Positions 44,348 through 54,032 of a DNA stretch of 64,000 nucleotides are shown here, in pieces (within the stretch, counting starts at the first letter, position 1; each line of letters starts with the position of its first letter). The position numbers and the translations under genes are program-made. Source of the DNA: CAWKGV01 sp963849305 (GTDB lineage Bacteria; Pseudomonadota; Alphaproteobacteria; Acetobacterales; Acetobacteraceae); contig CAWKGV010000001.1 of NCBI GenBank assembly GCA_963849305.1, forward strand, positions 248,001 through 312,000, read 5' to 3'. The notes under the pieces are model-generated. The model was not told the origin of the DNA, did no database searches, and was given only the letters and a program-made list of their open reading frames with translations.

Positions 44348-45244
44348 TCATGACCGGACAGGCTTGGCCTCTGTTTCGGCCTCAACGCGAACGTCCACCG
44401 TCATGCCCAGGCAGTCCGCGGGAAAACCCGTCCAGGTGCCGGAGAGTGGCACGGCCTGCCGCGGGTCGCGCACGACGGCGACGCGAATGAGATCGCGATT
44501 GCCGATAATTCCGTTGGTCGGGTCGCACTCGATCCAGCCCGCGCCCGGCAGATAGACCTGCATCCAGGCATGGGTGGCGCCGCCGCCGACATGTCGCGCG
44601 CCGTCGCGGGAATGCGAATAGAGATAGCCGGAAACGAACCGGGCGGCCAGGCCCAGCGAGCGGACCGCCTCCATCATCAGCAGCGCGAAATCGCGGCAGC
44701 TCCCACTGCCGGCACGCAGCGTTTCGGCGGCGGTCTGCACGCCCTTCTCCTCGCGCGCGACATAAGTAAAGCCTTGCCGGATGGCGTTGGTCATATCGGT
44801 CAGGAGATCGTAGGTATCGGTCGGGCCGTGCCGGTTCAGGAACTCCCGTGCCCAGCCCCTCACCTCTTCTCGCGGATCGGAGGTATGCCGCTCGATCGAG
44901 CGGAGCAGGTCCGGCATGTCATCCGCCCCGTAGGTAAAAGGGTAGGTCCGAGCGTAGTCCTCAAGCCGGAAGTCGAGCACGTTGTACGGGGTATGATCCA
45001 GGCGGATCATGAACTCGAACCGCAACTCCTTCGCGCGCGCCCCGAATCGGGCAAGGGCCACGCAGTTGTTGTTCACGTCATGCACCCAGCGCACGTTCAC
45101 CGGATCGGGCTCGATCTCCAGCCTCAAATCGAGCAGCCTTTGATCGTAGCTGTCGCGGGGACGGAACATCATCCGGTGCTCGCCGAACGCGACCGGCTGG
45201 CGGTAGCGGTACGTGGTCACGTGCCGGACAGTGAGCACGGTCAT
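44348..45244 (-). CDS. Transglutaminase family protein
   Basis: A 298-residue transglutaminase-like cysteine peptidase. N-terminal beta domain (TVRHVTTYRYRQPVAFGEHR), then the triad: GSGSCRDFALLMMEAVR (Cys), GATHAWMQVYLPG (His) and WIECDPTNG (Asp). All three catalytic residues are present, unlike the second copy. The gene starts at an ATG that overlaps the stop of the alpha-E gene (ATGA). This trio, transglutaminase with alpha-E and circularly permuted ATP-grasp, is a recurrent bacterial neighbourhood predicted to build or process a peptide-like product. Confidence 0.92.
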   Translation of the reverse strand: MTVLTVRHVTTYRYRQPVAFGEHRMMFRPRDSYDQRLLDLRLEIEPDPVNVRWVHDVNNNCVALARFGARAKELRFEFMIRLDHTPYNVLDFRLEDYARTYPFTYGADDMPDLLRSIERHTSDPREEVRGWAREFLNRHGPTDTYDLLTDMTNAIRQGFTYVAREEKGVQTAAETLRAGSGSCRDFALLMMEAVRSLGLAARFVSGYLYSHSRDGARHVGGGATHAWMQVYLPGAGWIECDPTNGIIGNRDLIRVAVVRDPRQAVPLSGTWTGFPADCLGMTVDVRVEAETEAKPVRS

Positions 45245-46269
45245 TCCGCGGCACCCGACTGCGTCTGGGACTGCGACTGCGTCTGAGACTGGGACTGGGA
45301 CTGGGATGACACGCGGGCCTCGCCGAAAAAGGCGACCGACAAATCGCGCGTCACCGCGATCAGGCGCGTCTGGATTAGGTCGAGGAACTCATGCAGCCCC
45401 TGCACGATGATGGTGGCGATGCTGAGTTCGCTCAGCATCGCGCGCAGGCTGTCAAGCTGCTCCGCCGCCTGATTGCCGCCCGGCAGTGAATAGCGCGCCT
45501 TGAGTTCGCTCAGCAGCAGCTCGATTTCGCGCACGCAAAGATAGACCGAGCGGGGGGAGCGCCGGTTCAGCAGCAGGAATCCGGCGACCCGCGCCGGCGT
45601 GATCTCGCCGCTGGAGTGGACATGGCGATAGGAATGGTAGCCGGCCGCCGAGCGCAGTAGCGCGTTCCACTGGCTGGCGTCGATCGGAGAGCCAACGGCG
45701 GAGACTTGCGGCAGCAGCAGATGATACTTCATGTCGAGCAGCCGCGTGGTCTGGTCGGCGCGTTCGATGTAGCGTCCAATCTGGTAGAAGTACCAACCTT
45801 GATCGCGGTAGAACGTGCCTTCGGTGATGCCGGTATGGGTCTGGCAGGCTTCCTTGACCCGCCCGAACAGGCTCGCCAGCCGGCCCGGTGCGATATCGGC
45901 ATCCGTCAGCGCATCGAGCCAGTTGTGGAACATGTTGAGCTGCACCCACATTTCCGTCGAGATCAGCGGCCGCAGGACGCGCGCATTCTCGCGCGCCGCC
46001 CGCACCACGCTGACCAGAGAGGTGGGGTTGCCCGCGTCGGTGACATAGAACCGCAGCACCGTATTGGCGCAGGCGACCTGATTTCGGGCCGCGAACCCTT
46101 CGTCGTCGGAATACAGATCAACGATCGACCGCCAGTTCTGCCCGCCCTTGCTGTCGCGCGCGAAGGTCTCGTTCACGTCGAGGATGCGCGCCAGGTTTTC
46201 CGCGCGCTCGATATACCGGGCGAGCCAAAAGATGCTGCCGGCATAGCGGGCGAGCAGAAGCTCACTCAA
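45241..46269 (-). CDS. Alpha-E domain protein
   Basis: A 342-residue all-alpha protein of the alpha-E (DUF403) family. It opens ARYAGSIFWLARYIERAENL, the family hallmark, and continues with further helices (FHNWLDALTDADIAPGRLAS, GWYFYQIGRYIERADQTTRL). The TTG at 46269 overlaps the stop of the ATP-grasp gene and gives the usual N-terminus. The C-terminus is odd: a Ser-Gln/Thr-Gln run (SQSQSQSQTQSQSQ) coded by hexamer repeats near 45258-45308. The biochemical role is unknown; the protein always travels with the ATP-grasp. Confidence 0.88.
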   Translation of the reverse strand: MSELLLARYAGSIFWLARYIERAENLARILDVNETFARDSKGGQNWRSIVDLYSDDEGFAARNQVACANTVLRFYVTDAGNPTSLVSVVRAARENARVLRPLISTEMWVQLNMFHNWLDALTDADIAPGRLASLFGRVKEACQTHTGITEGTFYRDQGWYFYQIGRYIERADQTTRLLDMKYHLLLPQVSAVGSPIDASQWNALLRSAAGYHSYRHVHSSGEITPARVAGFLLLNRRSPRSVYLCVREIELLLSELKARYSLPGGNQAAEQLDSLRAMLSELSIATIIVQGLHEFLDLIQTRLIAVTRDLSVAFFGEARVSSQSQSQSQTQSQSQTQSGAAE

Positions 46270-47743
46270 GGACCCACGTGTCTTTCGACCCGCCCCCCTG
46301 CGAGGAATTGACCACCAGCGCACCCGCCCTGAGCGCCACGCGCGTCAGCCCGCCGGGCAGCACCCAAGTCCGTGCTCCGGTGATCGCGAACGGCCGCAAA
46401 TCGACATGGCGCGGTTCCACCCCCTGTTCGACCAGGGTGGGAGCCACCGAGAGGGTCACGCAAGGCTGGCTGATGTAGTTGGCCGGGTCGGCCAGAAGCT
46501 TGGCCCGGCACTGCTCCAACTCCGCGCGGCTCGCCAGGGGGCCGATGGTGATCCCGTAGCCTCCGGCCTCGCCGACCGGCTTGACCACGAGTTCCTCCAG
46601 ATGATCGAGCGTATAGCGCAGCGCGTCCGGCTCGCGGCAGGTCCGGGTGTCCACGTTGGGCAGGATCGGATCCTGCCCAAGATAATAGCGGATGATGCGC
46701 GGCATATAGGCATATACCGCCTTGTCGTCGGCGATCCCGGTGCCGACGGCATTGGCCAGCGCCACATTGCCCGCGCGATAGGCCCGTATCAGGCCGCAGA
46801 CACCCAACACGCTGTCCGGCCGGAACGCCTCGGGATCGAGGAAATCGTCGTCGATGCGCCGGTAGATCACGTGAACCGGCGACAGACCCCCGGTGGTGCG
46901 CATAAAGACGCGGTCGTCCTCGACCGTCAAGTCGCGCCCCTCAACCAGCGGCACGCCCATCTCGCGCGCTAGGAAGACGTGCTCGAAGAAGGCCGAATTG
47001 TAGGTGCCGGGCGACAGCAGCACGATCCCGGGCTCCGCGATCCCGGAGGGCGCGATGGCGCGCATGGCGCCCAGGAGTTGCAGGCCGTAATTGTCAATCG
47101 GGCGCAGGCCGATATTGTCGAGCAGGTCCGGGAAGGCTCGGAGCATCATGTGCCGGTTCTCGACCACATAGCTGACCCCCGAGGGGGTGCGGGCATTGTC
47201 CTCCAGCACCATGAACGTGCCGCTGCCGTCGCGGACGATGTCAGTGCCGCAGATATGCACATAGGTTTTATGCGCCAGGTCGAGACCCTGCATGATCGGA
47301 CGATAGTTGGCATTGCCCAGCACGAGATCGGCCGGCAGCACGCCGTCGCTCAGGATCTTCTGGCCGTGATACACGTCATCGAGCAGCAGGTTGAGCGCGG
47401 TGACCCGCTGCACCACCCCGCTTTCGATCTGGCGCCATTCACTGGCGGACAGCACCCGAGGAATGACATCGAACGGCAGGATGCGGTCGATGGCGTCCTC
47501 ATCCGAATAGACAGTGAACGTGATCCCGAGATTGTAGAGCTCGGCCTCCGCGTCTGCGGCCCGCCGCCGCAACTCCTCGATCGAGAGTGCCGAAAGCCGG
47601 TCACGTATAGGCTGAGTGGCCGTGCCGCGCAGCATCTCGCAATAATGGCCGTCAGGATCGTAGCGATGCAGCACCAAGTTGGGCGCCCCAGGTCTAGAGA
47701 CGGAATGGTCGGTAGCGATAGCCGGTCGTGCAACCCGCAGCAA
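46262..47743 (-). CDS. Circularly permuted ATP-grasp protein
   Basis: About 490 residues, CP_ATPgrasp type (formerly DUF404/407). Marks are LYNLGITFTVYSDEDAIDRI, PFDVIPRVLSASEWRQIE, VRDGSGTFMVLEDNARTPSG, VHVIYRRIDDDFLDPEAF and VVKPVGEAGGYGITIG. The fold should ligate an acid to an amine using ATP. The exact start is unclear: the frame opens at TTG 47743 right after the aminotransferase stop, but homology seems to begin near residue 25, where TTG and GTG codons are available. It overlaps the alpha-E gene by eight bases. Confidence 0.9.
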   Translation of the reverse strand: MLRVARPAIATDHSVSRPGAPNLVLHRYDPDGHYCEMLRGTATQPIRDRLSALSIEELRRRAADAEAELYNLGITFTVYSDEDAIDRILPFDVIPRVLSASEWRQIESGVVQRVTALNLLLDDVYHGQKILSDGVLPADLVLGNANYRPIMQGLDLAHKTYVHICGTDIVRDGSGTFMVLEDNARTPSGVSYVVENRHMMLRAFPDLLDNIGLRPIDNYGLQLLGAMRAIAPSGIAEPGIVLLSPGTYNSAFFEHVFLAREMGVPLVEGRDLTVEDDRVFMRTTGGLSPVHVIYRRIDDDFLDPEAFRPDSVLGVCGLIRAYRAGNVALANAVGTGIADDKAVYAYMPRIIRYYLGQDPILPNVDTRTCREPDALRYTLDHLEELVVKPVGEAGGYGITIGPLASRAELEQCRAKLLADPANYISQPCVTLSVAPTLVEQGVEPRHVDLRPFAITGARTWVLPGGLTRVALRAGALVVNSSQGGGSKDTWVLE

Positions 47744-47746
47744 ATT

Positions 47747-49081
47747 TCATGCCGCGGAATCGCCCGCTGTGTCAGCAAGCAGCGAACGGCGGGACGCAAG
47801 GAACTCCTCCACCGCCCCGGCCAGACGGTCGCATTCCGCATCCCCGATCGGCAGGCTGAGCGCCATCATGCTGCGTCGCGCCAGCCAAATGCCCTGCGCG
47901 AGCAGGTCGAAGAAAAACAGTTCCTTGAGCTTCTGGTCGCCCCCCGCTGCATCGGACGGCGAGCGCACCGAGCCGCGTAGCATATGCACCGCCAGCATCG
48001 AGCCCAGGCCGGTGAACTGCATCGGCGCGTCAGATGCGCGGCAGAGCGCGTTCAATCGCTCGCGCAATGCGTCCCCGCGCGCATTGAGGGCGAGACAGGC
48101 GGCCGGCGTGTACACCTCGGTCAACCCGGCGAGGCCCGCCGACATGGTGAGCACGTTGTTGTTGAACGTGCCAGCGTGCGGCAGCCCGTTCACCCGGCGC
48201 GGGTCGAACAGGTCCATCACCTCGGCGCGCCCGCCGAACGCACCGAACGACATGCCGCCGCCGACATACTTGCCGAGCGTGGTGAGGTCCGGGCGGATGC
48301 CGCGCAGCTGTTGCAGCCCGCCTGGTGCCAGCCGGGAGGTCATCACTTCATCAAGGATCAGCAGCGCGCCCACGCGGCTCGCCGACGCACGCAGCGAAGC
48401 AAGGAAGTCCGGCTCGGCCAGGATGCAGCCGGCTCCGCCCATCATCGGCTCCAGGATGATCGCGGCGAGCGCGTCGCCATGCTGCTCCATCAGGGCGAGC
48501 GTTGTGTCGGTGTCGTTGTAGGTCGCGAGCACGAAGTCGAACGGCGCGTTGATCGGACTGCCGCCGCCGGCGAAGGTGAACACCGCGCCATGATAGCCGC
48601 CGTGGAACGCCATAATCTTCCGGCGTCCCGTGAACGCGCGGGCCGTGACGAGCGCCATCAGGTTGGCCTCGGTGCCGGAGTTGGTGAAGCGTAGCCGTTC
48701 CAGCCCGAACCGCTCGGCGACCGCGCGCGCGAAACGCGCTTCGATCAAGTTATGCGCGCCGTAATTGATCCCTAAGTCCAGCGCCCGGTCGATGGCAGCG
48801 CGGATAACCGGGTGCGAATGGCCGTAGATGCCGGCGGTGTATTCGCCGAGGAAATCGATATACTCCGTGCCGTCGAGATCGCGCAGCCGGCAATCTTCCG
48901 CGTGAGCCATGGCGATCGGGAACGGCTCGTAGTGCAGCACCGTGCGCGTGTTGCCGCCGGGCATCACCGCGGTCGCCTCGATGTAGCGGGCGAGGCTTTT
49001 CGGATTGCGCGCAACGTAAGCCTGCTTCGCGTCGGCCAGTGCCGCGTCGATATCGGCGTTGCGCAAGGCCGTCTCGGTCAT
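47747..49081 (-). CDS. Class III PLP aminotransferase / aminomutase
   Basis: A 444-residue fold-type I PLP enzyme of the glutamate-1-semialdehyde aminomutase group. Marks are FLGEYTAGIYGHSHP, RFTNSGTEANLMAL, MAFHGGYHGAV, LILDEVMTSR (cofactor Asp) and TTLGKYVGGGMSFGAFGG (PLP Lys). It is upstream of the ATP-grasp gene with a 3-bp gap, so it is part of the same transcript. A true HemL seems unlikely in this context; it may prepare an amine or amino acid for the ligase. Confidence 0.88.
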   Translation of the reverse strand: MTETALRNADIDAALADAKQAYVARNPKSLARYIEATAVMPGGNTRTVLHYEPFPIAMAHAEDCRLRDLDGTEYIDFLGEYTAGIYGHSHPVIRAAIDRALDLGINYGAHNLIEARFARAVAERFGLERLRFTNSGTEANLMALVTARAFTGRRKIMAFHGGYHGAVFTFAGGGSPINAPFDFVLATYNDTDTTLALMEQHGDALAAIILEPMMGGAGCILAEPDFLASLRASASRVGALLILDEVMTSRLAPGGLQQLRGIRPDLTTLGKYVGGGMSFGAFGGRAEVMDLFDPRRVNGLPHAGTFNNNVLTMSAGLAGLTEVYTPAACLALNARGDALRERLNALCRASDAPMQFTGLGSMLAVHMLRGSVRSPSDAAGGDQKLKELFFFDLLAQGIWLARRSMMALSLPIGDAECDRLAGAVEEFLASRRSLLADTAGDSAA

Positions 49082-49106
49082 GGCGTGTGACCTGCCTCGT
49101 CTTCGG

Positions 49107-50878
49107 TCAATCGACCGACGAAGTGACCAGCATCGAGATGTTGGCTACCTTCACGTATTTCCAGTACGCCGCGAGCGCGTTCGCCTGGGCCGCCTGGTAC
49201 TCTTGTGGGAGCGGCGCTTGCAGCTCCGTGGGGATCAACTGGTCGAACAGCACCCGGCGTAGCTCCCGCGCGGCCTCGCTGTCCGGAGTGCTGCGAAGCT
49301 CCAATTGCCCGTCCTGTGTGGTGTAATCATCGTACTCCGTCTCCAGCCCCGCGACTTCGGGCAAGCTGGCCCCCTCCTTCCAGTTGGCGTACGTGCCGAG
49401 CTTCCCGGTCTCCGTGATGACACCAATGACGTGCTCCGGCGCGCGCAGGTAATTGTAGCTGTTCGGGATCACCTCGTCGTTGGTGTGCAGGGCGTACTGC
49501 CGGCCGGGAGCGGCGGGATTGCCGAGGATATCGAACAGCTTTGCGCGCGTGCCGTAGATCGGCGCCCACGTCCCGCTCCGCATCCAGTCGGTATCACCAC
49601 GGCCAATCGAGACGATCAGCGGCAGCAGATCGACGCTCGAGGTCAGTTGGGCGCGGTCCCGCTCCGGATCGCGTACATACCGCCCCGTGAAGTCGGCGAC
49701 GATCAGCGGCACCTGGAGACATTCCTTGTATGCGGTCCCGCCCTTCCCCTGAAGCCCATGTGCGCTCGCGTACTCGCCGTGGTCGGAGGTAAGGACGACA
49801 ACAGCGGTCTTGAGCAGCGACGGCGGGATGTTTTCGATCACCTGCCCAATTTGCCTGTCCACGTCCAGGATCACCTGGGTGTACATGTTTAGGGCCTTGG
49901 TCCAGTAGGAATACGGTGCCTGGGCGGTATGCTTGTCATCGAGCACCAGCGCCGGCACCAACTCGAAGCCGGTCGAACCGGGGTTGTCGCTGATACCGCC
50001 GGTGAAATACGCGAACAGCGACCGAACCAGGGAGTGCAGCTTCGGGCTCGATTCGCTCAGGCTCTCGGCCGATTGCCAATTGTCCGGAATCTGGTAGCCG
50101 AAATCCGGTGGCTCGGCCTCCTCCAGTACGGTGCAGTTGTAGCTGATGTACGGCTGCTCGCCGCCGCCCTGTTCCTGGTAGATGGCATGGAATCGGTTGG
50201 CTTCCGGCCCGGCCCAGGAGAACTGCTTGTCGTGCGGATTGATGAACCCGACAGTCAGGCAGAACGGCTTGGCGTTGCCGCTCGCCGCGCGGTCGCGCAG
50301 CCAGCTCGTGGCCTGGACGGCGATCTGCGCATCGCCAACCGGCGGGCTCGCACCGACCGGCGGGCTCGCTGACAGAGTCGCCCCAACCCCCTGGTCGGGA
50401 TAGCCCGTAGGATCAGGAACGGTTAGCCCCTGGAACCCGTACGGCTGAAGATAATCGTACGCCGCGGAGGACATCGCATTCACCGGGCAATCCGACAGGT
50501 GCCACTTGCCGATGTAGGGCGTGTGTCGTAACCGATCTCGCGCAGCAGCTTGCCATAAGTAGGGAACGCGGGATCAAGCGCGGGCTGCGGTTGCGACGTG
50601 CCCTGCGGATTGCTGGTCGTCGCGCGGGTACACATAACGTAGGTCTGATGCCCGTAGAGGCCGGTCACGAAAGCCGCGCGCGAGGGCGTGCAATCCGCTG
50701 CCGCCGTGTGATGGTTGGTGAACCTGGCGCCTCGCTGCCACAGCAGGCGGTGCGTATGGGGCATGAAGCGGGCCATGAACTGATCCGCCGTCGTGACGCC
50801 CATGGGAAAGCCCGTCGGGAACCGAAGCTCGTCCACATGGATGAAAATGATGTTCGGCGGAGCATCTGTGCGGGCCAT
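49107..50878 (-). pseudogene. Sulfatase-family gene with a 2-nt frameshift
   Basis: AGGAGGAAAC precedes ATG 50878. The first frame gives NIIFIHVDELRFPTGFPMG and the formylglycine site DCTPSRAAFVTG, and reaches KLLREIGYDT. There it goes out of frame; the expected continuation YIGKWHLSDCP and the rest of the enzyme (to VVVLTSDHGEYASAHGLQGK and the C-terminus at 49107) are two bases displaced. The break falls in gtgtgt at 50521-50526: removing one gt unit restores a single frame of about 590 codons. It is therefore a recently broken alkaline-phosphatase-superfamily sulfatase, or an assembly error. It lies 25 bp upstream of the aminotransferase gene. Confidence 0.8.
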
Positions 50879-51000
50879 GAACGTTTCCTCCTGAACCATT
50901 GGCGCGCCGGGCACTTTGATGCCGTGCCGCCGGCGCGCCTTGCGGGACACGGGCGGGGCGCAGTAGACCGGCATTGACCGGCGCAACCAGGACGCCCCGC

Positions 51001-51516
51001 ATGGACCTGAAGGACCACATCCGGGGCATCCCGGACTTTCCCAAGCCCGGCATCTATTTCTACGACATTTCGACCCTGTTGCGCCACGCGGACGCCTGGC
51101 AGGTGGCGATGGGGCGCATGGCCAAGGCGGTGCGCGCCTACCAGCCCGACCTGCTGGCCGGTGTCGAGAGCCGGGGCTTCCTGATCGCCGCCCCGCTCGC
51201 GCTCAAGCTCGGCTGCGGCTTCGTCATGCTGCGCAAGCCCGGCAAGCTCCCGGGCGAGACGGTGGGGCTGAACTATGCGCTGGAATACGGCTCCGACCGG
51301 ATCGAGATGCAGGCCGACGCCGTCGAACCCGGCCAGCGGGTGGTCGTCGTGGACGATTTGCTCGCGACCGGCGGCACGATGGCGGCCGGGATCTCCTTAC
51401 TGCGCAATGTGGGCGCCGAGGTGCCCGCCGCCGCAGTGCTGATCGAGCTGACCTTCCTGGGCGGGCGCCGCCGGCTCGACGTGCCTTGCCCCGCCCTGGT
51501 GGCGTACGACCGCTGA
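51001..51516 (+). CDS. apt: Adenine phosphoribosyltransferase
   Basis: A 171-residue type I phosphoribosyltransferase that makes AMP from adenine and PRPP. It opens MDLKDHIRGIPDFPKPGIYF, has the GVESRGFLIAAPLALKLG block and the PRPP-binding motif VVVVDDLLATGGTM. Length is standard. Purine salvage, cytoplasm. It diverges from the sulfatase gene. Confidence 0.95.
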   Translation: MDLKDHIRGIPDFPKPGIYFYDISTLLRHADAWQVAMGRMAKAVRAYQPDLLAGVESRGFLIAAPLALKLGCGFVMLRKPGKLPGETVGLNYALEYGSDRIEMQADAVEPGQRVVVVDDLLATGGTMAAGISLLRNVGAEVPAAAVLIELTFLGGRRRLDVPCPALVAYDR

Positions 51517-51667
51517 GGACGCGATGGCCAGAAGCGATGGCCACCGACCCGGAGACGCTGCTGGCGCTGCGCGGCTGGCTCGCGGCGCGGTTCCGGTGAC
51601 GCCCGTCATAGCCGGCATGGCCGCCCCACGGTAGAAGCGGCTGCAAATTCGCCGCGACCGAGGCCAG

Positions 51668-52315
51668 ATGCGACCCATGTTGCCCCGCTGGACCCGCGCT
51701 GCCCTCCTGTGCCTCGCGCTTGCCGCGTCGATCGCCCCCGCTGTCGCCGCGCCGGCGGTTTCGCAGGACAGCGCGACCGAGAGCGCCCTGATCGATCGCA
51801 TCCAGGCTTATTTGAACGGCCTTCACACGCTGAAAGCGCAATTCATCCAGATCGCGCCGAACGGTGCCGTGACCCGCGGCACGGCCTGGCTCGACCGGCC
51901 GGGCCGGATGCGCTTCCAGTACGACCCTCCCACGCCCTACCTGCTGGTCGCCGGGCATGGGCTAGTGGTGTTCCACGACTCGCAACTCGACCAGACCTCC
52001 AACATCCCGTTGGGGCGGACACCACTCGGCATCCTGCTGGCCGACCACATCGACCTGACCGGCGATGGGCTGACCGTCACCGGGGTCCGGCAACTACCCG
52101 GCGAAGTGCAGATCACCCTGGTGCGGAGCGCGAGCCCCAGCGAGGGCAGCATCACGCTGACCTTCGCCGACGACCCGCTCACGCTGCGGCAATGGACCGT
52201 GACCGACGCGCAGCAGCAGAAGACCACGGTGACGCTGCGCGACATCCAGACCGGCGGGACTTTCAATCAGTCGCTGTTCGAATACGTGGCCCCGATGGTG
52301 AACTTCGGGCGTTAG
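51668..52315 (+). CDS. lolA: Outer-membrane lipoprotein carrier protein LolA
   Basis: A 215-residue periplasmic protein with a signal peptide (ending VAAPAV). LNGLHTLKAQFIQIAPNGAV and RGTAWLDRPGRMRFQYDPP are characteristic of LolA, as are DHIDLTGDGLTV and TLRQWTVTDAQQQKTTVTL. It takes lipoproteins from LolCDE to the outer membrane. The 150-bp gap before it holds no convincing gene; a 20-codon frame at 51540-51599 may be a remnant. Confidence 0.93.
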   Translation: MRPMLPRWTRAALLCLALAASIAPAVAAPAVSQDSATESALIDRIQAYLNGLHTLKAQFIQIAPNGAVTRGTAWLDRPGRMRFQYDPPTPYLLVAGHGLVVFHDSQLDQTSNIPLGRTPLGILLADHIDLTGDGLTVTGVRQLPGEVQITLVRSASPSEGSITLTFADDPLTLRQWTVTDAQQQKTTVTLRDIQTGGTFNQSLFEYVAPMVNFGR

Positions 52316-52353
52316 GGGGCGTTGGCCGCTTGAGACTTCATTCTGCCATACCT

Positions 52354-53157
52354 ATGGTCAATACTGCGCCACGACATCGAATCGGACCGGCTGTGAAACC
52401 TCTCATCGGGATCAGTTGCTGCACGAAACCGTTGGGCGCGTTCGGCATGATGAACCACGCCGCCTCCGATACCTATGTGCGCGCGACCGACCAGGTGGTG
52501 CGGGGCGTTCCGGTGCTGATCCCAGCCAGCGGCACCGCCGCCTGCACCGATACGCTGCTCGGCCGGCTGGACGGCATCATCCTGACCGGCAGCCGGTCGA
52601 ACGTTCAGCCCAGCCTATACGGCGGCCCGCCGCATCCGGAGGGCGTGCCCGAAGATCCGGCACGAGACGCGGCGACCTTGCCGCTGATCCGCGCCGCGGT
52701 GGCGCAAGGCGTGCCGGTGCTGGCGATCTGCCGGGGGTTGCAGGAGTTGAACGTGGCGCTCGGGGGTAGCCTGTTTCAAAGCCTGCGCGACGTGCCGGGC
52801 CGGCTCGACCATTCCGGGCCGATGCAGCCCTCGCCCAAGGTGCGCATCGGCAAGGCCCACGCGGTGCGGGTGGTCTCCGGGAGCTGGCTGCATCGCCTGG
52901 CCGGGGCCGCGGAAATCGCGGTGAACTCGCTGCACAACCAGGGCATCGACCGCCTGGCGCCCGGCCTAGTGGCCGAGGGCACGGCCCCGGACGGAACTAT
53001 CGAGACCGTCCGGGTCGCCAACGCGCCCGGCTTCGCGGTCGGCGTGCAGTGGCACCCGGAGTTCGATTTCCCGACCGATGCGCTCTCACGCCGCATCTTC
53101 GAGGCGTTCAGCGAGGCGGTGCGCGCCCGCAGCGGGCTGCCGGCGATTGCGGCCTGA
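52354..53157 (+). CDS. Class I glutamine amidotransferase-like (gamma-glutamyl-GABA hydrolase family)
   Basis: About 267 residues (ATG 52354) or 254 if GTG 52393 is the start, which gives the usual VKPLIGISCC opening; no ribosome site decides. The catalytic triad is clear: VLAICRGLQELNV (Cys), GVQWHPEFD (His, Glu). The LDGIILTGSRSNVQPSLYGG segment fits the PuuD/peptidase C26 group, which splits gamma-glutamyl-GABA or related compounds. Confidence 0.88.
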   Translation: MVNTAPRHRIGPAVKPLIGISCCTKPLGAFGMMNHAASDTYVRATDQVVRGVPVLIPASGTAACTDTLLGRLDGIILTGSRSNVQPSLYGGPPHPEGVPEDPARDAATLPLIRAAVAQGVPVLAICRGLQELNVALGGSLFQSLRDVPGRLDHSGPMQPSPKVRIGKAHAVRVVSGSWLHRLAGAAEIAVNSLHNQGIDRLAPGLVAEGTAPDGTIETVRVANAPGFAVGVQWHPEFDFPTDALSRRIFEAFSEAVRARSGLPAIAA

Positions 53158-53225
53158 CGGTCGGACGTGGTTAGAACGGATCTCCCCTTGCGGGGAAGGG
53201 GAGGTCACAGTCTCCTTGCTCTGAC

Positions 53226-54029
53226 ATGCATTTGCGTGTGGCAACCTGGAACATTAACTCGCTCCGGCTCCGGCTGCCGCTGCTTAAGCAGCTCGTCGAG
53301 GCACTCGATCCCGACGTGATTTGCTTGCAGGAGACCAAGGTGCCGGACGAGCTGTTCCCGGCCGAGGCACCCGGCCAGCTCGGGTATCATTACGCGGCGT
53401 TCCGCGGCATGAAGGGCTACAACGGCGTCGCTATCCTCTCGCGCCGGCCGGTCGAGCTTTTGCCGGGCGCACCCGACTGGTGCGCCAAGGGGGACTGCCG
53501 GCATCTCGCGGTCGCGCTCGACGCCCCCGACGGTCCGCTCGAACTGCACAACTTCTACGTGCCGGCCGGCGGCGATGTGCCCGACCGCGGACAGAACCCG
53601 AAATACGCCCACAAGCTCGACTTCATTGCCGAGGCCCGCGCCTGGTTCGCGGCCCGCCGCGGCCTCTCGCGGGCCGTCGTGGTGGGCGACCTCAATATTG
53701 CGCCGCTGGAGCAGGACGTTTGGAGCCATCGCCAGCTTCTGAAGGTCGTCAGCCACACGCCGCTTGAGACCGAGGGACTGCTGGCCTGGCAGGCCACAGG
53801 GTTCGTCGATGCGGTGCGTCATTTCGTGCCGGCGGACCGGAAGCTTTACACGTGGTGGTCCTATCGCAACCGGGATTGGCGGGCCTCCGACCGGGGGCGC
53901 CGGCTGGACCACATCTGGGTGACGCCCGACCTCACCGGCCAGCTCCGGGCGCAAACCGTGCTGAAGGACGCCCGAGACTGGTCGCAGGGCTCGGACCATG
54001 TGCCGGTGTGCGTGGAGCTGAGGCTTTGA
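53226..54029 (+). CDS. xthA: Exodeoxyribonuclease III
   Basis: A 267-residue Mg-dependent AP endonuclease/3'-exonuclease. Motifs: VATWNINSLRLRLPLL, ICLQETKVPDELFP (metal Glu), VVGDLNIAPLEQDVW, RRLDHIWVTPDLTG and GSDHVPVCVEL (Asp-His pair). Base excision repair in the cytoplasm. Length and order are normal for XthA. A C-rich palindrome (about 53180-53212) lies in the short gap upstream. Confidence 0.95.
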   Translation: MHLRVATWNINSLRLRLPLLKQLVEALDPDVICLQETKVPDELFPAEAPGQLGYHYAAFRGMKGYNGVAILSRRPVELLPGAPDWCAKGDCRHLAVALDAPDGPLELHNFYVPAGGDVPDRGQNPKYAHKLDFIAEARAWFAARRGLSRAVVVGDLNIAPLEQDVWSHRQLLKVVSHTPLETEGLLAWQATGFVDAVRHFVPADRKLYTWWSYRNRDWRASDRGRRLDHIWVTPDLTGQLRAQTVLKDARDWSQGSDHVPVCVELRL

Positions 54030-54032
54030 TGT

